Shown here piece after piece: positions 16,807 to 26,534 of a stretch of DNA of 53,288 nt. A program made the translations under genes and the position numbers. This DNA comes from Hyphomonadaceae bacterium. GTDB lineage: Bacteria; Pseudomonadota; Alphaproteobacteria; Caulobacterales; Aquidulcibacteraceae. The notes under the pieces are model-generated. The model saw nothing but the letters and a program-made list of their open reading frames with translations. It ran no database searches and was not told the origin of the DNA. The stretch lies in NCBI GenBank assembly GCA_016791445.1, contig JAEUMP010000008.1:1-53288 (forward strand), read 5' to 3'. Every line of letters starts with the position of its first letter. The stretch's first letter is position 1.

Positions 16807-17115
16807 ATGATTGTCGTGCAGGGCTCGGTGCGCATCCGCGCCGAGGATTCGGAGCGGCTTCGCGCGACGGCTGTCTGGCTTGTGCCTGCAGCGCGCAACG
16901 AACCGGGGTGTCGCATGTATTCACTGGCGCACGATATGCTCGACCCGACGCTGATCCACATCGCGCAGTGCTGGGAGAGCGAAGAGGCGTTCGCGGCGCA
17001 CACCCGGACGCCGCACGCGACCCGCCTTGGCGAGTTCATGCGCAAGATCACGCTGCAGGAACTGCTGGTGAAGTCCTATGTGGGCGAGGGCGAGAACATC
17101 ATCATGGGCGGTTGA
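16807..17115 (+). CDS. ABM-family (antibiotic biosynthesis monooxygenase) protein
   Basis: A 102-residue dimeric ferredoxin-like-fold protein of the ABM/quinol monooxygenase family. Diagnostic stretches are EPGCRMYSLAHDMLDPTLIHIAQCWESEEAFAAHTRTPHATRLGE, with the central His and Trp. Members act on quinols or haem-like substrates without metal cofactors; the substrate here is unknown. A GAAGGG sits directly before the ATG, closer than ideal. It is followed after 56 bp by the chorismate mutase gene. Confidence 0.82.
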   Translation: MIVVQGSVRIRAEDSERLRATAVWLVPAARNEPGCRMYSLAHDMLDPTLIHIAQCWESEEAFAAHTRTPHATRLGEFMRKITLQELLVKSYVGEGENIIMGG

Positions 17116-17171
17116 GCCCCGCGACCCTTCGCCATGTTGCCCCCACGATGGGTCGCGGCCACACCCCTGAC

Positions 17172-17501
17172 ATGGACAAGGTCACGCTTTCCCCGCCCTT
17201 CGCCGCGCTCGATCCCGACCACTGCGTCACGATGACGGACGTCCGCGCCGGCGTCGACGAGATCGACCGCGCGCTGGTCCGTCTCATCGCCCGCCGGCAG
17301 GGCTATATGGACGCCGCCGCGCGCATCAAGCCTAAGCGGGAGCTGGTCCGAGACGAGGCGCGCATCAATCAGGTGCTGGACAATGTCCGCGCCAACGCCG
17401 AAGCCGCCGGCCTCTCCTGGTCCATCGCCGAGCCGGTCTGGCGGACGATGATGGAAGCCTGCATCGCCTACGAGTTCGAGAAGTTCGACGCGCGGGGGTG
17501 A
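17172..17501 (+). CDS. Chorismate mutase, AroQ class
   Basis: A 109-residue all-helical AroQ-type chorismate mutase. The core DVRAGVDEIDRALVRLIARRQGYMDAAARIKPKRELVRDEARINQVLDNVRANAEAAGLSWSIAEPVWRTMMEACIAYE has the conserved Arg and Lys that bind chorismate (helix 1 Arg, Lys of IKPKR and Arg of VRDEAR). It converts chorismate to prephenate for Phe/Tyr synthesis; an isochorismate pyruvate-lyase (PchB-like) activity cannot be excluded. ATG at 17172 is chosen; 17148 would add eight residues. Confidence 0.85.
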   Translation: MDKVTLSPPFAALDPDHCVTMTDVRAGVDEIDRALVRLIARRQGYMDAAARIKPKRELVRDEARINQVLDNVRANAEAAGLSWSIAEPVWRTMMEACIAYEFEKFDARG

Positions 17502-17521
17502 CCCGCTTTTCTCTGCGCCTG

Positions 17522-17551
17522 CGCCTCTTCCTGTGACAGCACAAGAGGCGT
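17522..17551 (+). promoter_or_regulatory. Leader hairpin covering the ribosome site
   Basis: CGCCTCTT and AAGAGGCG form a perfect 8-bp stem just before the ATG at 17555. The right arm contains the only purine-rich ribosome-site candidate (AAGAGG), so folding would hide it. The loop holds a smaller TGTG-ACAG-CACA repeat. Confidence 0.4.
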
Positions 17552-17554
17552 CCC

Positions 17555-18397
17555 ATGGCAGAGACCAAGCACTCCGACGAAATGCCGTTCACCAAGCTGG
17601 TGCGCGAGGCCGAAGAGGCGAACGCCAAGCAGCAGGCCGAAGCCGAGGCCAAGGCCCAGGAAGTTCCCGGCTGGGTGCGGGAGCCGTCGCCGGCGCAGGA
17701 GCCTCTCGGCGAAGCGCCGCTGATCAAGTTGATGGTCGAGCAGGAGGCCGCCGTCGCCCGCGACTTCGCCGAGGGGCGGATCACCGAGGCTGACTACCAG
17801 TCCTTCCGCGAGCTGAGCGAAACCAAGATCGAGGAATTCCAGTCGCACCTCCAGGAGAAAGGCGAGAGCATCGTCGACGGCCTGAAGGAATGGGCGCCCG
17901 ACGCGGTCGGCGCCATCGAGCAGCTCAAGGAAAAGCACCCCGACTTCATCGACGAACTGGACTCCGGACACCCCAAGCTCGCCGTCGTCGCCGACACGCT
18001 GGAGACGGTGCAGGCCGTGGTGGAGCCGCTCGCCGGGCAGATGATCGACGGCGTCGACGAACTCGTCGAAGTGATCGGCACGGACCTGCCCGACATGGCG
18101 CAGTCCTTCGTCGATGCGCGCAAGGAGATGGAGGGCGTAGACGCCGCCGAGGTCGAGGCCGCACAGGAGAAGCTCGACACCGTCAGCGCCGAGTGGAACG
18201 CCAAGTTCGAGGAGATCGACGCGAACCTCGACGTCGCGCGCGAGAAGATGGAAGCCGACTTCGACAAGTTCGAGTTGGCCGTGGACGAAATGCAGGCGAA
18301 GGCCGAGGCGAACCCCGACGCGGAAGTCATCACCCAGATCCACGAAGCCCAGATCGACGACGTGATCGAGGAGGAAACCGGCGTCGTCGATGCGTGA
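17555..18397 (+). CDS. Acidic coiled-coil protein, unknown
   Basis: A 280-residue, very acidic protein with no signal peptide or membrane segment. Heptad-like helices cover about residues 10-40, 85-110 and 185-265 (for example EVEAAQEKLDTVSAEWNAKFEEI and REKMEADFDKFELAVDEMQAKAE). Short helical repeats with D/E-rich turns fill the centre. I do not recognise a family. It is likely cytoplasmic and rod-like. Its ribosome site lies in a hairpin, and the DUF533 gene follows after about 90 bp on the same strand. Confidence 0.7.
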   Translation: MAETKHSDEMPFTKLVREAEEANAKQQAEAEAKAQEVPGWVREPSPAQEPLGEAPLIKLMVEQEAAVARDFAEGRITEADYQSFRELSETKIEEFQSHLQEKGESIVDGLKEWAPDAVGAIEQLKEKHPDFIDELDSGHPKLAVVADTLETVQAVVEPLAGQMIDGVDELVEVIGTDLPDMAQSFVDARKEMEGVDAAEVEAAQEKLDTVSAEWNAKFEEIDANLDVAREKMEADFDKFELAVDEMQAKAEANPDAEVITQIHEAQIDDVIEEETGVVDA

Positions 18398-18486
18398 CGG
18401 CGCGCTGCGCGGTCGCGTTTGCGCCGCGCCGGTTCCGCGCTAAAGGAGCGGTGCTGGGCGCGGGGGCGTTCGGAGCTTCTGTGCGC

Positions 18487-19200
18487 ATGATCGACGCCGA
18501 CAAGATCTTGAAGGCCCTGCAGACCGATCCCGCCGCCGCGCTGCGCGAGCTGGGCGGCAAGGCGGCGTCCACGGCCGCCGGCGCGGGCGGCGAACTGATG
18601 GAACGCCTGCGGACCGATCCCGGCGCCCGCACCGTGGCGCTCGCCGGCGCGGGCGGGGTCGCCGCCGGGCTCATCGCCGGCGCCGCCGCGCCGAAGTTCA
18701 CCGGCGCCGTCGCGCGGATCGGCGGTCTCGCCGCCCTCGGCGGTCTCGCTTGGTACGCCTGGAAGCGGCACGAGGCGCGCCAGAAAGGCACAGCCCCCGA
18801 AGAGGTCGCGGCCCTCGAGCCGCCGCCGCCGCACTTCCTGCCGCTCTCGGGCGCGGATTCCCAACGGCTGGCGAAGGTCACGCTCAAGGCCATGATCAAC
18901 GCGGCGAAGGCTGACGGCCGGATCGACGCGGAAGAGAAGGCGCGGCTCTTCGACCGCCTCGGCCAGGTTTCTCTCTCGGAAGACGAAAGAAACTTCCTGT
19001 TCGACGAACTCGCGCGACCGATGGACACCGAAGGGCTCGTCCGTGAGGCCACGAGCCCCGCCATGGCCTCCCAGATCTACGCCGCCTCGCTCCTGGCGAT
19101 CGACTCCGACCGGCCCGCCGAGAAGGCCTATCTGGCCGATCTCGCCGAACGTCTCGGCGTGGATCCCGCGCTTGCCGAGGAAATCCGCACCGCCGCCTGA
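18487..19200 (+). CDS. DUF533 / TerB-like protein
   Basis: A 237-residue protein. Residues 50-90 are Gly/Ala-rich and could insert in a membrane (AGAGGVAAGLIAGAAAPKFTGAVARIGGLAALGGLAWYAW). The C-terminal 120 residues match the DUF533/YebE TerB-like helical domain: LKAMINAAKADGRIDAEEKARLFDRLGQ...DERNFLFDELARPMD, including the DGRID metal-like loop. Function is unknown. The start could be GTG at 18481, whose spacing from a GGAG is better. Confidence 0.8.
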   Translation: MIDADKILKALQTDPAAALRELGGKAASTAAGAGGELMERLRTDPGARTVALAGAGGVAAGLIAGAAAPKFTGAVARIGGLAALGGLAWYAWKRHEARQKGTAPEEVAALEPPPPHFLPLSGADSQRLAKVTLKAMINAAKADGRIDAEEKARLFDRLGQVSLSEDERNFLFDELARPMDTEGLVREATSPAMASQIYAASLLAIDSDRPAEKAYLADLAERLGVDPALAEEIRTAA

Positions 19201-19283
19201 AACCCGCCTGTCGTGGCCCGTGGCGTGCATGGGTTTGCGATGGTAGTCCGGCGTCCCGCCGTCCCCCGGAGAGATAGAGGCCG

Positions 19284-20360
19284 ATGCGCTGGATCGCCAT
19301 CGCCATTGCCGTTCTCGCCAGCGCCGCCGCCGTCCTGTTCGGCGTGGGCTATTTCCTGCTGCCCGCCAAACTCGAGGTGCGCGAGGAAATGGAGATCGCG
19401 CGGCCCCGTGCGGCTGTGTTTGCGCTCGTCGACAATCTGAAGACCTTCAACGAATGGTCGCCGTGGTTCGCTGCGGACCCGCAGGCCATCTACCGTTTCG
19501 AGGGGGAAAGCGGCGCGGGGCAGAAGGCGATCTGGGAGTCCAAGGGCGGGCGCATCGGCTCGGGCAGCCAGCGCATCGAAAGGTCGGTGGCCAACGAGCG
19601 CGTGGAGACGCTGCTCGATTTCGGCGTACGCGGCTCCGCGCGCACCATCTTCGATCTCGAACGCGCGCCGACGGGATCGAAAGTCGCGTGGACCTTCGTG
19701 TCGGATTGCACGTCGAACCCGGTCTATGTCGGCTGCCGCTATCTCAATCTCTTCACCGCCGGCGCCATCGAACAGGATCTGAAGGCTGGCCTGCAGCGCC
19801 TCAAGGCAGTCGCTGAAATGCTGCCGACCACGGACTTCGAACGTCTGGCGCCGGAATATGTGCAGTCTGCGGCCGTGAACTATGCGTTCGTCGAAAACGA
19901 CGTCACGCGCGACGTTGCGCCGCCGGATGCGATCCCCGTCTCGGCAGGCGGTCCCGATCTCGAAGCCGCCTACGCGCAGCGCGTGCAGACGGCGGTGGCG
20001 GAATCCTTTTCCGTCGTGGAAGCTAAGCTCGCCGAAGCGGGCGCTACGGTCTCCGGGCCGCGCATCATGGTGACGGTGTCCGCCGATGACGCACGCATCG
20101 TGTTCCGCGCAGGCTATCCCTTCATCGGTCCGGCGCCGGCCAACGATCCTCGCGTGTCCACGGGACAGACGCCGTCCGGCCGCGCGCTCAAATTCGTGCA
20201 CACAGGTTCAAGCTCAGCGATGGGCGCGACCTACCAGATGATCGGCGCCTGGCTTGAAGCGCATCGCATGACGGCCTCCGGACCGCCCTGGGAAGTGTAC
20301 GTTCAGCCCACGGGCGATCTCGCGCAGCGACGCACGGAAATCTACATTCCGGTCCATTGA
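19284..20360 (+). CDS. SRPBCC domain fused to a GyrI-like domain
   Basis: A 358-residue protein with an N-terminal membrane anchor or signal (about residues 3-28), an SRPBCC/polyketide-cyclase-like domain (about 30-180: EMEIARPRAAVFALVDNLKTFNEWSPWF...VAWTFVSD) and a C-terminal GyrI-like small-molecule-binding domain (about 205-355, ending WEVYVQPTGDLAQRRTEIYIPV). Both folds bind hydrophobic ligands, and the anchor would place them at the periplasmic face. The ligand is unknown. A DNA-binding part, which usually accompanies GyrI domains in regulators, is absent. Confidence 0.75.
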   Translation: MRWIAIAIAVLASAAAVLFGVGYFLLPAKLEVREEMEIARPRAAVFALVDNLKTFNEWSPWFAADPQAIYRFEGESGAGQKAIWESKGGRIGSGSQRIERSVANERVETLLDFGVRGSARTIFDLERAPTGSKVAWTFVSDCTSNPVYVGCRYLNLFTAGAIEQDLKAGLQRLKAVAEMLPTTDFERLAPEYVQSAAVNYAFVENDVTRDVAPPDAIPVSAGGPDLEAAYAQRVQTAVAESFSVVEAKLAEAGATVSGPRIMVTVSADDARIVFRAGYPFIGPAPANDPRVSTGQTPSGRALKFVHTGSSSAMGATYQMIGAWLEAHRMTASGPPWEVYVQPTGDLAQRRTEIYIPVH

Positions 20361-20369
20361 ACGCTTTGC

Positions 20370-21637
<1,268 letters not shown>

Positions 21638-21646
21638 TTGGAGCGT

Positions 21647-21895
21647 ATGGATTTAGCTCACCTGATCTGGAACGGGCTGGTGATCTCAGCCCTGTTCTGG
21701 TTCGGTTGGACCGGCTTGTTCCAAGCGGAACAATCTCGTGACGAGATGCGTCGCATTGCGAAATTTAATGGTCTGCCTCCACCGTTCGAAGTGTCGCTGA
21801 TTTGGCGAAGAATTGCCGGTGCGATCATGTTGTTGATGAGTGTCGCTGGCGTTGCGGTGCTCGTATTCTCAATCGCAAGTCAGACGGCGCCATAA
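21647..21895 (+). CDS. Small two-helix membrane protein
   Basis: An 82-residue protein with hydrophobic helices at about 5-25 and 55-78 separated by a charged loop (QAEQSRDEMRRIAKFNGLPPPFEVSLIWRR). Its composition is less GC-rich than the aminotransferase before it. A TTG at 21638 could be an alternative start, since the GGAG before the ATG is only 3 bp away. No function is recognised. A perfect terminator hairpin follows directly after the stop. Confidence 0.55.
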   Translation: MDLAHLIWNGLVISALFWFGWTGLFQAEQSRDEMRRIAKFNGLPPPFEVSLIWRRIAGAIMLLMSVAGVAVLVFSIASQTAP

Positions 21896-21900
21896 CGCAA

Positions 21901-21930
21901 AGAGGCGCGAAGCTCTCGCTTCGCGCCTCT
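21901..21930. terminator. Bidirectional hairpin terminator
   Basis: AGAGGCGCGAAGC and GCTTCGCGCCTCT form a perfect 13-bp stem with a TCTC loop between two convergent genes. Neither side has a long T-run, so termination may be partial or Rho-assisted. Confidence 0.75.
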
Positions 21931-21953
21931 CGCTTAACTCGGTATCGCTTCGC

Positions 21954-22250
21954 CTACGCGCGCTTGCCCGTGAACGGGAAGGCGCCGAAGGCGCCGGCCT
22001 TGACGCTGCCGTTGAGCGTGTCGCCGTCGAGGGTGCCGGTGAATTCCAGCGTCATCGGCATGGGCTGGGTGATCGAGTTCGACCACGTCACGGTGTTTCC
22101 GTCGATCTTGCCGTTTGCGATCGCCTGGCTCTGGCCTTGCGCGCTCTGCGTGCCGGTCAGCGCGCCGCCGTCGGCCTTCACCGACAGCGTGCTCGGCTGT
22201 TCGCCCATCGGCGACTTCACGACGATCGTCCAGTTTCCATCGACTGACAT
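21954..22250 (-). CDS. Small beta-rich conserved protein
   Basis: A 98-residue protein with alternating strands and no signal peptide: WTIVVKSPMGEQPSTLSVKADGGALTGTQ, then NGKIDGNTVTWSNSITQPMPMTLEFTGTLDGDTLNGSVKAGAFGAFPFTGKR. Similar short proteins repeating Dx-G-x-LTG and FTG-x-VDGDxLxG motifs are common in alphaproteobacteria; function is unknown. GGGAGGAAAC precedes the ATG. Confidence 0.75.
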   Translation of the reverse strand: MSVDGNWTIVVKSPMGEQPSTLSVKADGGALTGTQSAQGQSQAIANGKIDGNTVTWSNSITQPMPMTLEFTGTLDGDTLNGSVKAGAFGAFPFTGKRA

Positions 22251-22326
22251 GTGTTTCCTCCCTGAAGGGAGGCCCTTGTAGCGTCCCGCCCGCGCGCGCG
22301 CGAGCCTTCACGTTGGGGGAAGGCTC

Positions 22327-22854
22327 TCACATCGGCGACATGGGGTTGGGCGCCGGCGATGGCGCCGCGCCGTTCTCGTAGCGCCGGTAGGGGCTCTCGT
22401 ACGGAATTTCCTGGGAGACCGCCTGCACGACCTTCCATGAGCCGTCCGTCTGCAGGCGCCAGATGTAGAGATAGGTCGCGCTGCGCGTGATCGGATATTC
22501 ATGTTCCGGCGTGGAGGACGCGGTCCAGTCCACTTCGCCCAGCGTGTAGGCGATGTCGCCCGCTTCCGACGCCACGGACTCCCCCGCGGGCCGGAATTGC
22601 ACCTTGCCGTTGGGATCGGCCTTCAAGGCGTCGAGGCTGGTGCGCACCGCTTCGCTGAAGCGCGCCGTGCCGTCCGTTGCGCTGACATCGGCGAAGAAGG
22701 CGGCGGCAGTCGCGCTGTCGCGCGCCTCGAAGGCTTCGCGCATGGCGGCGTCCGTCGCGGTGACGGTTTGCGTCGCGTCCGCACGCTTGACCACGCAGGG
22801 CGACGGCCCGCAGGCGGCGACGAGAAGGGCGACTGCAAGGATCGCGAGGCGCAT
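22327..22854 (-). CDS. NTF2/SnoaL-like lipoprotein
   Basis: A 175-residue lipoprotein with lipobox LVAAC (Cys15) and an SnoaL/DUF4440-like domain: MREAFEARDSATAAAFFADVSATDGTARF, then a strand AGDIAYTLGEVDW and YLYIWRLQTDGSWKVVQAVSQEIPY. The fold forms a ligand cavity; neither enzyme activity nor ligand can be assigned. The C-terminus is Pro-rich. It is divergent from the EamA transporter gene across 92 bp. Confidence 0.8.
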   Translation of the reverse strand: MRLAILAVALLVAACGPSPCVVKRADATQTVTATDAAMREAFEARDSATAAAFFADVSATDGTARFSEAVRTSLDALKADPNGKVQFRPAGESVASEAGDIAYTLGEVDWTASSTPEHEYPITRSATYLYIWRLQTDGSWKVVQAVSQEIPYESPYRRYENGAAPSPAPNPMSPM

Positions 22855-22946
22855 GGCGTAATCTCCTGACGCTCCCGGAGGCGCGCGCGCCGCGAAAACC
22901 GGGCCATGGCTTGTTTCCCCGCCAGTGCGGCGCGTAGGACATCTGC

Positions 22947-23783
22947 GTGCCCCCTGAAGCCATCGCCGCCGCGCTCCTGTCCGCGTTGATCCACGCCGGA
23001 TGGAACGCCGCGCTGAAGGCGTCGGCAGGCGATCGTCTCGTCGATCTCGGCCAGATGGCCGTGGGCGGCGTCGTGTTCGGGCTGGCGCTGTGGTGGTTTT
23101 TCGGGACGCCGGCGATGGCGGCGTGGCCCTACATCCTCGGATCCTGCGCGATCCATTTCGTCTACTGGACGGCGCTGTTGCGCGGCTACGCGGCCGGCGA
23201 CATGAGCCACGTCTACACCATCGCGCGCGGATCGGCGCCGGCGCTGGTGACGATCGGCGCGGTGATCTTTGCGCACGAGATTCCGGGGCCCCCGGTGGCG
23301 CTCGGCGTGCTGCTCGTCAGCATCGGTGTTTTTGCGGTCGGCGTCAGTCTCAACGCGCCGTGGCGCGCGACGGCGTGGGCCTTGCTCACCGGCGTCGCGA
23401 TCGCCTCGTATTCGCTGGTCGATGCGCTGGGCGCGCGCGTGGCGGGCGATGTGCTCGCCTACAAGAGCTGGGGGACGCTCGCGACCTTCGCGCCGATCCT
23501 TGCCTTCGTCGTGCTGCGGCGCGGGCCGAAGCAGTTCGCGGCGCTCGGGCAGGGGCGCTGGACGCGCGGGCTCATGGCGGGCGCGCTGTCGAGTGCGGGC
23601 TTTGCGCTGGTGTTGTGGGCGCAGATGCGCGCGCCGATCGGGCCGATCACGGCGCTGCGCGAGACATCGGTGGTGTTCGGCGCGGCGATCGCGGCGGTGA
23701 TGCTGAAGGAAGCGGTGACGACGCGGCGCTGGGCGGGGGCGGCGCTCGTGGCCGCAGGCGCGCTTCTGATCGGCTTCTTCTAG
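22947..23783 (+). CDS. EamA/DMT-superfamily transporter
   Basis: A 278-residue inner-membrane protein with about ten short hydrophobic helices in two repeated halves, as in the drug/metabolite transporter superfamily. The second repeat reads WRATAWALLTGVAIASYSLVDALGARV...RETSVVFGAAIAAVMLKEAVTTRRWAGAALVAAGALLI, which contains the EamA signature EAVT near the end. Substrate unknown. It starts with GTG at 22947. Its stop overlaps the convergent DUF2147 gene by 4 bp. Confidence 0.85.
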   Translation: MPPEAIAAALLSALIHAGWNAALKASAGDRLVDLGQMAVGGVVFGLALWWFFGTPAMAAWPYILGSCAIHFVYWTALLRGYAAGDMSHVYTIARGSAPALVTIGAVIFAHEIPGPPVALGVLLVSIGVFAVGVSLNAPWRATAWALLTGVAIASYSLVDALGARVAGDVLAYKSWGTLATFAPILAFVVLRRGPKQFAALGQGRWTRGLMAGALSSAGFALVLWAQMRAPIGPITALRETSVVFGAAIAAVMLKEAVTTRRWAGAALVAAGALLIGFF

Positions 23784-24217
23784 CGCACGCGCCGCCAAGT
23801 TTCCGTCCGGCAGATCGGGCCCATGCAGCCCTTCACGCGCAGCGTGCCGTCCGTCTGCGGCAGCAGCTCGGAGCGATAGGTGTTGCCGGACTTCGGGTCA
23901 TAGACGCGGCCGTTGATCCAGCCCGCAGCGCCGGCGCTGTAGCCTTCCAGGATCCGCAGGCCGATCAGCGGGCGCGTGCGCAGCGCGGCGTCGGGATTTT
24001 TCACGTCCGTGCTCGGGCCGCTCGACCGGTCGCCCCAGACGATCGCGCCGCAGGCGCTCGCGCCGCACGGGGCGATTTCCACGTGGCCGTTCCCGTCCTG
24101 CGTCGCCCACACGCCGAAGGCCGCCGCCGGCGTAGAGGCGGTCGCGGCGATCGGCGTCAACGCGACGCAGAGTGCAAGGAGCGGGACGATATGGCGGTTC
24201 AAGGTCGGAACTCCCAT
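23780..24217 (-). CDS. DUF2147 periplasmic protein
   Basis: A 145-residue exported protein with a signal peptide to about residue 28 and a DUF2147 domain: FGVWATQDGNGHVEIAPCGASACGAIVWG, then GLRILEGYSAGAAGWINGRVYDPKSGNTYRSELLPQTDGTLRVKGCMGPICRTETWRR, with two Cys pairs. DUF2147 proteins are small periplasmic proteins of unknown role. GTG at 24223 is an alternative start. The gene is divergent from dps with only 47 bp between starts. Confidence 0.85.
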   Translation of the reverse strand: MGVPTLNRHIVPLLALCVALTPIAATASTPAAAFGVWATQDGNGHVEIAPCGASACGAIVWGDRSSGPSTDVKNPDAALRTRPLIGLRILEGYSAGAAGWINGRVYDPKSGNTYRSELLPQTDGTLRVKGCMGPICRTETWRRVR

Positions 24218-24264
24218 GTTCACTTCGACGTTTCGTCCAGTTCTCTGGAAAAAGGAACCCCGAA

Positions 24265-24735
24265 ATGGAACCGGATATCGGCATCGCCAAGAAGAAGCGG
24301 GAGGCGGTCGCGGACGCGCTCGTCCAGACGCTGGCGGACACCTATGCGCTCTACCAGAAGACCCACCTGTATCACTGGAACGTGGAGGGCCCGCGCTTCG
24401 GCGCGCTGCACCTCTTGTTCGAGACGCAATACAACGAATTGTGGACCGCCATCGACCTGATCGCCGAACGCGTCCGCGCCCTGGGCGTCTATGCGCCGTC
24501 GCACGCGGACATGGCCAAGCGCACTGCCATCGCCGCCGACAACGATCCCGCGCCGAGCGCGGATGCGATGCTGAAGGCGCTGCTCAACGCCAACGAGGCG
24601 GTGGTGAAATCCGCGAAGGCCGCGATCAAGGCCGCCGAGGCCGCCGACGATCCGGCCACCGCAGATCTGATGACGCAGCGCTCGGCCGTGAGCGAGAAGG
24701 CGGCGTGGATGCTGCGCGCGCACCTCGCGGAGTGA
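24265..24735 (+). CDS. dps: Dps ferritin-like protein
   Basis: A 156-residue Dps/miniferritin. The ferroxidase region reads KTHLYHWNVEGPRFGALHLLFETQYNELWTAIDLIAERVRALG (about 35-77), with the His, Asp and Glu that bind iron at the dimer interface. Dps shells store iron, consume peroxide and protect DNA in starvation. The ATG at 24265 follows AAAGGAACCCC. Stress control is likely in general, but I see no clear operator in the short divergent region. Confidence 0.9.
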   Translation: MEPDIGIAKKKREAVADALVQTLADTYALYQKTHLYHWNVEGPRFGALHLLFETQYNELWTAIDLIAERVRALGVYAPSHADMAKRTAIAADNDPAPSADAMLKALLNANEAVVKSAKAAIKAAEAADDPATADLMTQRSAVSEKAAWMLRAHLAE

Positions 24736-24750
24736 GGCGCCAAGTGAGGC

Positions 24751-25962
24751 TCAAGGCGTGTGGACCGGGTCCGGCGGCTCCGTCGCCGGATGCGCATCGC
24801 TGACGTCTTCGGCGGTGAGTTTCGCCGACGGCAGATTGTGCGCCGCCTTCCACATCAGCACTGACGTGGCCACCATGCACGCAAGACACAAGACCGCCAG
24901 TCCTGCGAACGAGCCGGTCATCACGAGCGCGCCGCCGATGGTCGGTGCGAAGGCGTTGAAGAAGGAGGCCCAGCCGTTGCCCGCGGCGTTCAGCCCGCCC
25001 GTGCGGTCGAGGCGCACGCCGATGGCGCCGGTGAAGGTCTGGATGTAGCTGAAGGTCGCGGCGGTGATGAATGCGCCGGCTGCGTAGAAGGCGACGGTCG
25101 GCGCAATCGCCTGTGTCGCGTGGCCGAAACCGAATACGACAAGCGCGATCACGGCGGCCACGCGCACATGCGCATCGCGCGCGAGCATCGCAAACGCGCC
25201 GAGCACGCCGCCGGTGATGGACGATAGTCCGATGAGGTCGCCGATCTGCGATTGCGTGAGGCCCAGCGACACGCCCTTGCGCTCGAAGAAACTCCACACC
25301 GCCGTCGATCCGATGAAGGTCAACGCCGAGCCGAGCACATACGGGTTGCGCAGCAGTCCCACCATCTGCGTCATGCGCGGCGGGTCCATCTGCGGCGCAT
25401 AGGCGTTGCGCGGCGCGAGCAGCGCCAGCAGGAGCCCGATCACCGACAACACGCTCAGCACGATGCCCACGCCCGTCAGTCCCTGAGCCTCCACGGCGCG
25501 GCCGCCGATGACGACCGCCGTCACCGAGCAGATCGTGATCGGAATGGCGAGGCTGGCGGAGATGCGGTGCGGGCTTGCCATGCGGGCGATGGTGGCGCTG
25601 CCGGCGGTGGCCATGAACGCAGCGCCCGCGCCGGCGGCGAGGCGTCCGACGACAAGTGAGGCGACACTGTCGCCGAAGGCGAGCGCGAGGTTTCCTGTCA
25701 GCATGAGGCAGGCGCCCGCGAGGCCAAGCAGTTGCGGCTTCATGCGCCCGAGCCGCAGCGCAAGCCAGATCGTCAGGCCGGCGTTGATCGCGACTTCGCA
25801 GGTGCGGATGAGGCCGATCTCAAGTTCATTGACGCCGAGCGTGTCGATCGCCGCGCCGTTCATGAGCGGGGAAAGCGTTATCGTGGCGTAGATCGGGATG
25901 CCGAGGCCGAGAATGGCGAGCCAGAGCCGCCATGCCGGCGGCGTCGCGGTCTGATCCGCCAT
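24751..25962 (-). CDS. MFS transporter
   Basis: A 403-residue inner-membrane protein with twelve predicted helices and the Asp/Gly/Arg loop pattern of the major facilitator superfamily (for example LALRLGRMKPQLLG between helices 2 and 3). There is no substrate signature I can recognise. The charged C-terminal tail is about 25 residues. It converges on dps with 15 bp between stops. Start at 25962 gives a good N-terminal helix and is preceded by GGGAGC. Confidence 0.85.
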   Translation of the reverse strand: MADQTATPPAWRLWLAILGLGIPIYATITLSPLMNGAAIDTLGVNELEIGLIRTCEVAINAGLTIWLALRLGRMKPQLLGLAGACLMLTGNLALAFGDSVASLVVGRLAAGAGAAFMATAGSATIARMASPHRISASLAIPITICSVTAVVIGGRAVEAQGLTGVGIVLSVLSVIGLLLALLAPRNAYAPQMDPPRMTQMVGLLRNPYVLGSALTFIGSTAVWSFFERKGVSLGLTQSQIGDLIGLSSITGGVLGAFAMLARDAHVRVAAVIALVVFGFGHATQAIAPTVAFYAAGAFITAATFSYIQTFTGAIGVRLDRTGGLNAAGNGWASFFNAFAPTIGGALVMTGSFAGLAVLCLACMVATSVLMWKAAHNLPSAKLTAEDVSDAHPATEPPDPVHTP

Positions 25963-26142
25963 GGGCGCTCCCGTCTATCGTTTCCCCTGACCCGAAGCTT
26001 GGCACGTCCGCGCCGCACTCGCCAAGCCCTGCGCTCCGGTCCATCGATAGATTGCCAGTCAGGCTCCTAGAGCGGGACGTTTGGACTGGAAAAGTCGAAA
26101 TTGGTGACGCATCCTTGGCCATCTCGGGTGGGAGATTAGGCA

Positions 26143-26457
26143 ATGAACTACTGTATCTTGATGGTTGCCGTTCTGGGGCTTGGCGCATGCGCCATGAACT
26201 CCGGCGCGACTTCAATAGGCCCCGACAAGTTTGTCATCTCGCGCCAGGCGGCGACAGGGTTTAGCGGGATGGGGACTTTGAAACCCCAAGCCTTGGCCGA
26301 GGCCAACGATAAGTGCTCTCAATCCCGGCGAGTTGCGTACGTAACGCGGACGCAAGAGTCGAAGCCGCCCTACATCTTCGGCAACTTTCCACGCGTCGAG
26401 ATTGAGTTTGTGTGTGTAGCGCCGGACGATCCGCGTTTGGCTGCGGGAGCGGATTGA
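26143..26457 (+). CDS. Short lipoprotein, conserved hypothetical
   Basis: A 104-residue lipoprotein with lipobox GLGAC (Cys about 16) and a body beginning SIGPDKFVISRQAATGFSG, then GTLKPQALAEANDKCSQSRRVAYV and a late Cys that may pair with the earlier one. Small lipoproteins with this exact style occur across proteobacteria without known function. Composition is less GC-rich than neighbours. GGGAGATTAGGC precedes the ATG. Confidence 0.7.
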   Translation: MNYCILMVAVLGLGACAMNSGATSIGPDKFVISRQAATGFSGMGTLKPQALAEANDKCSQSRRVAYVTRTQESKPPYIFGNFPRVEIEFVCVAPDDPRLAAGAD

Positions 26458-26534
26458 AGCCAAGTCTGTCGCAATTGAGTGATCGGCACCGGTACGCGTG
26501 CGGTCTATCTTGAGGCGCTCCTGATTCAGTGCAC

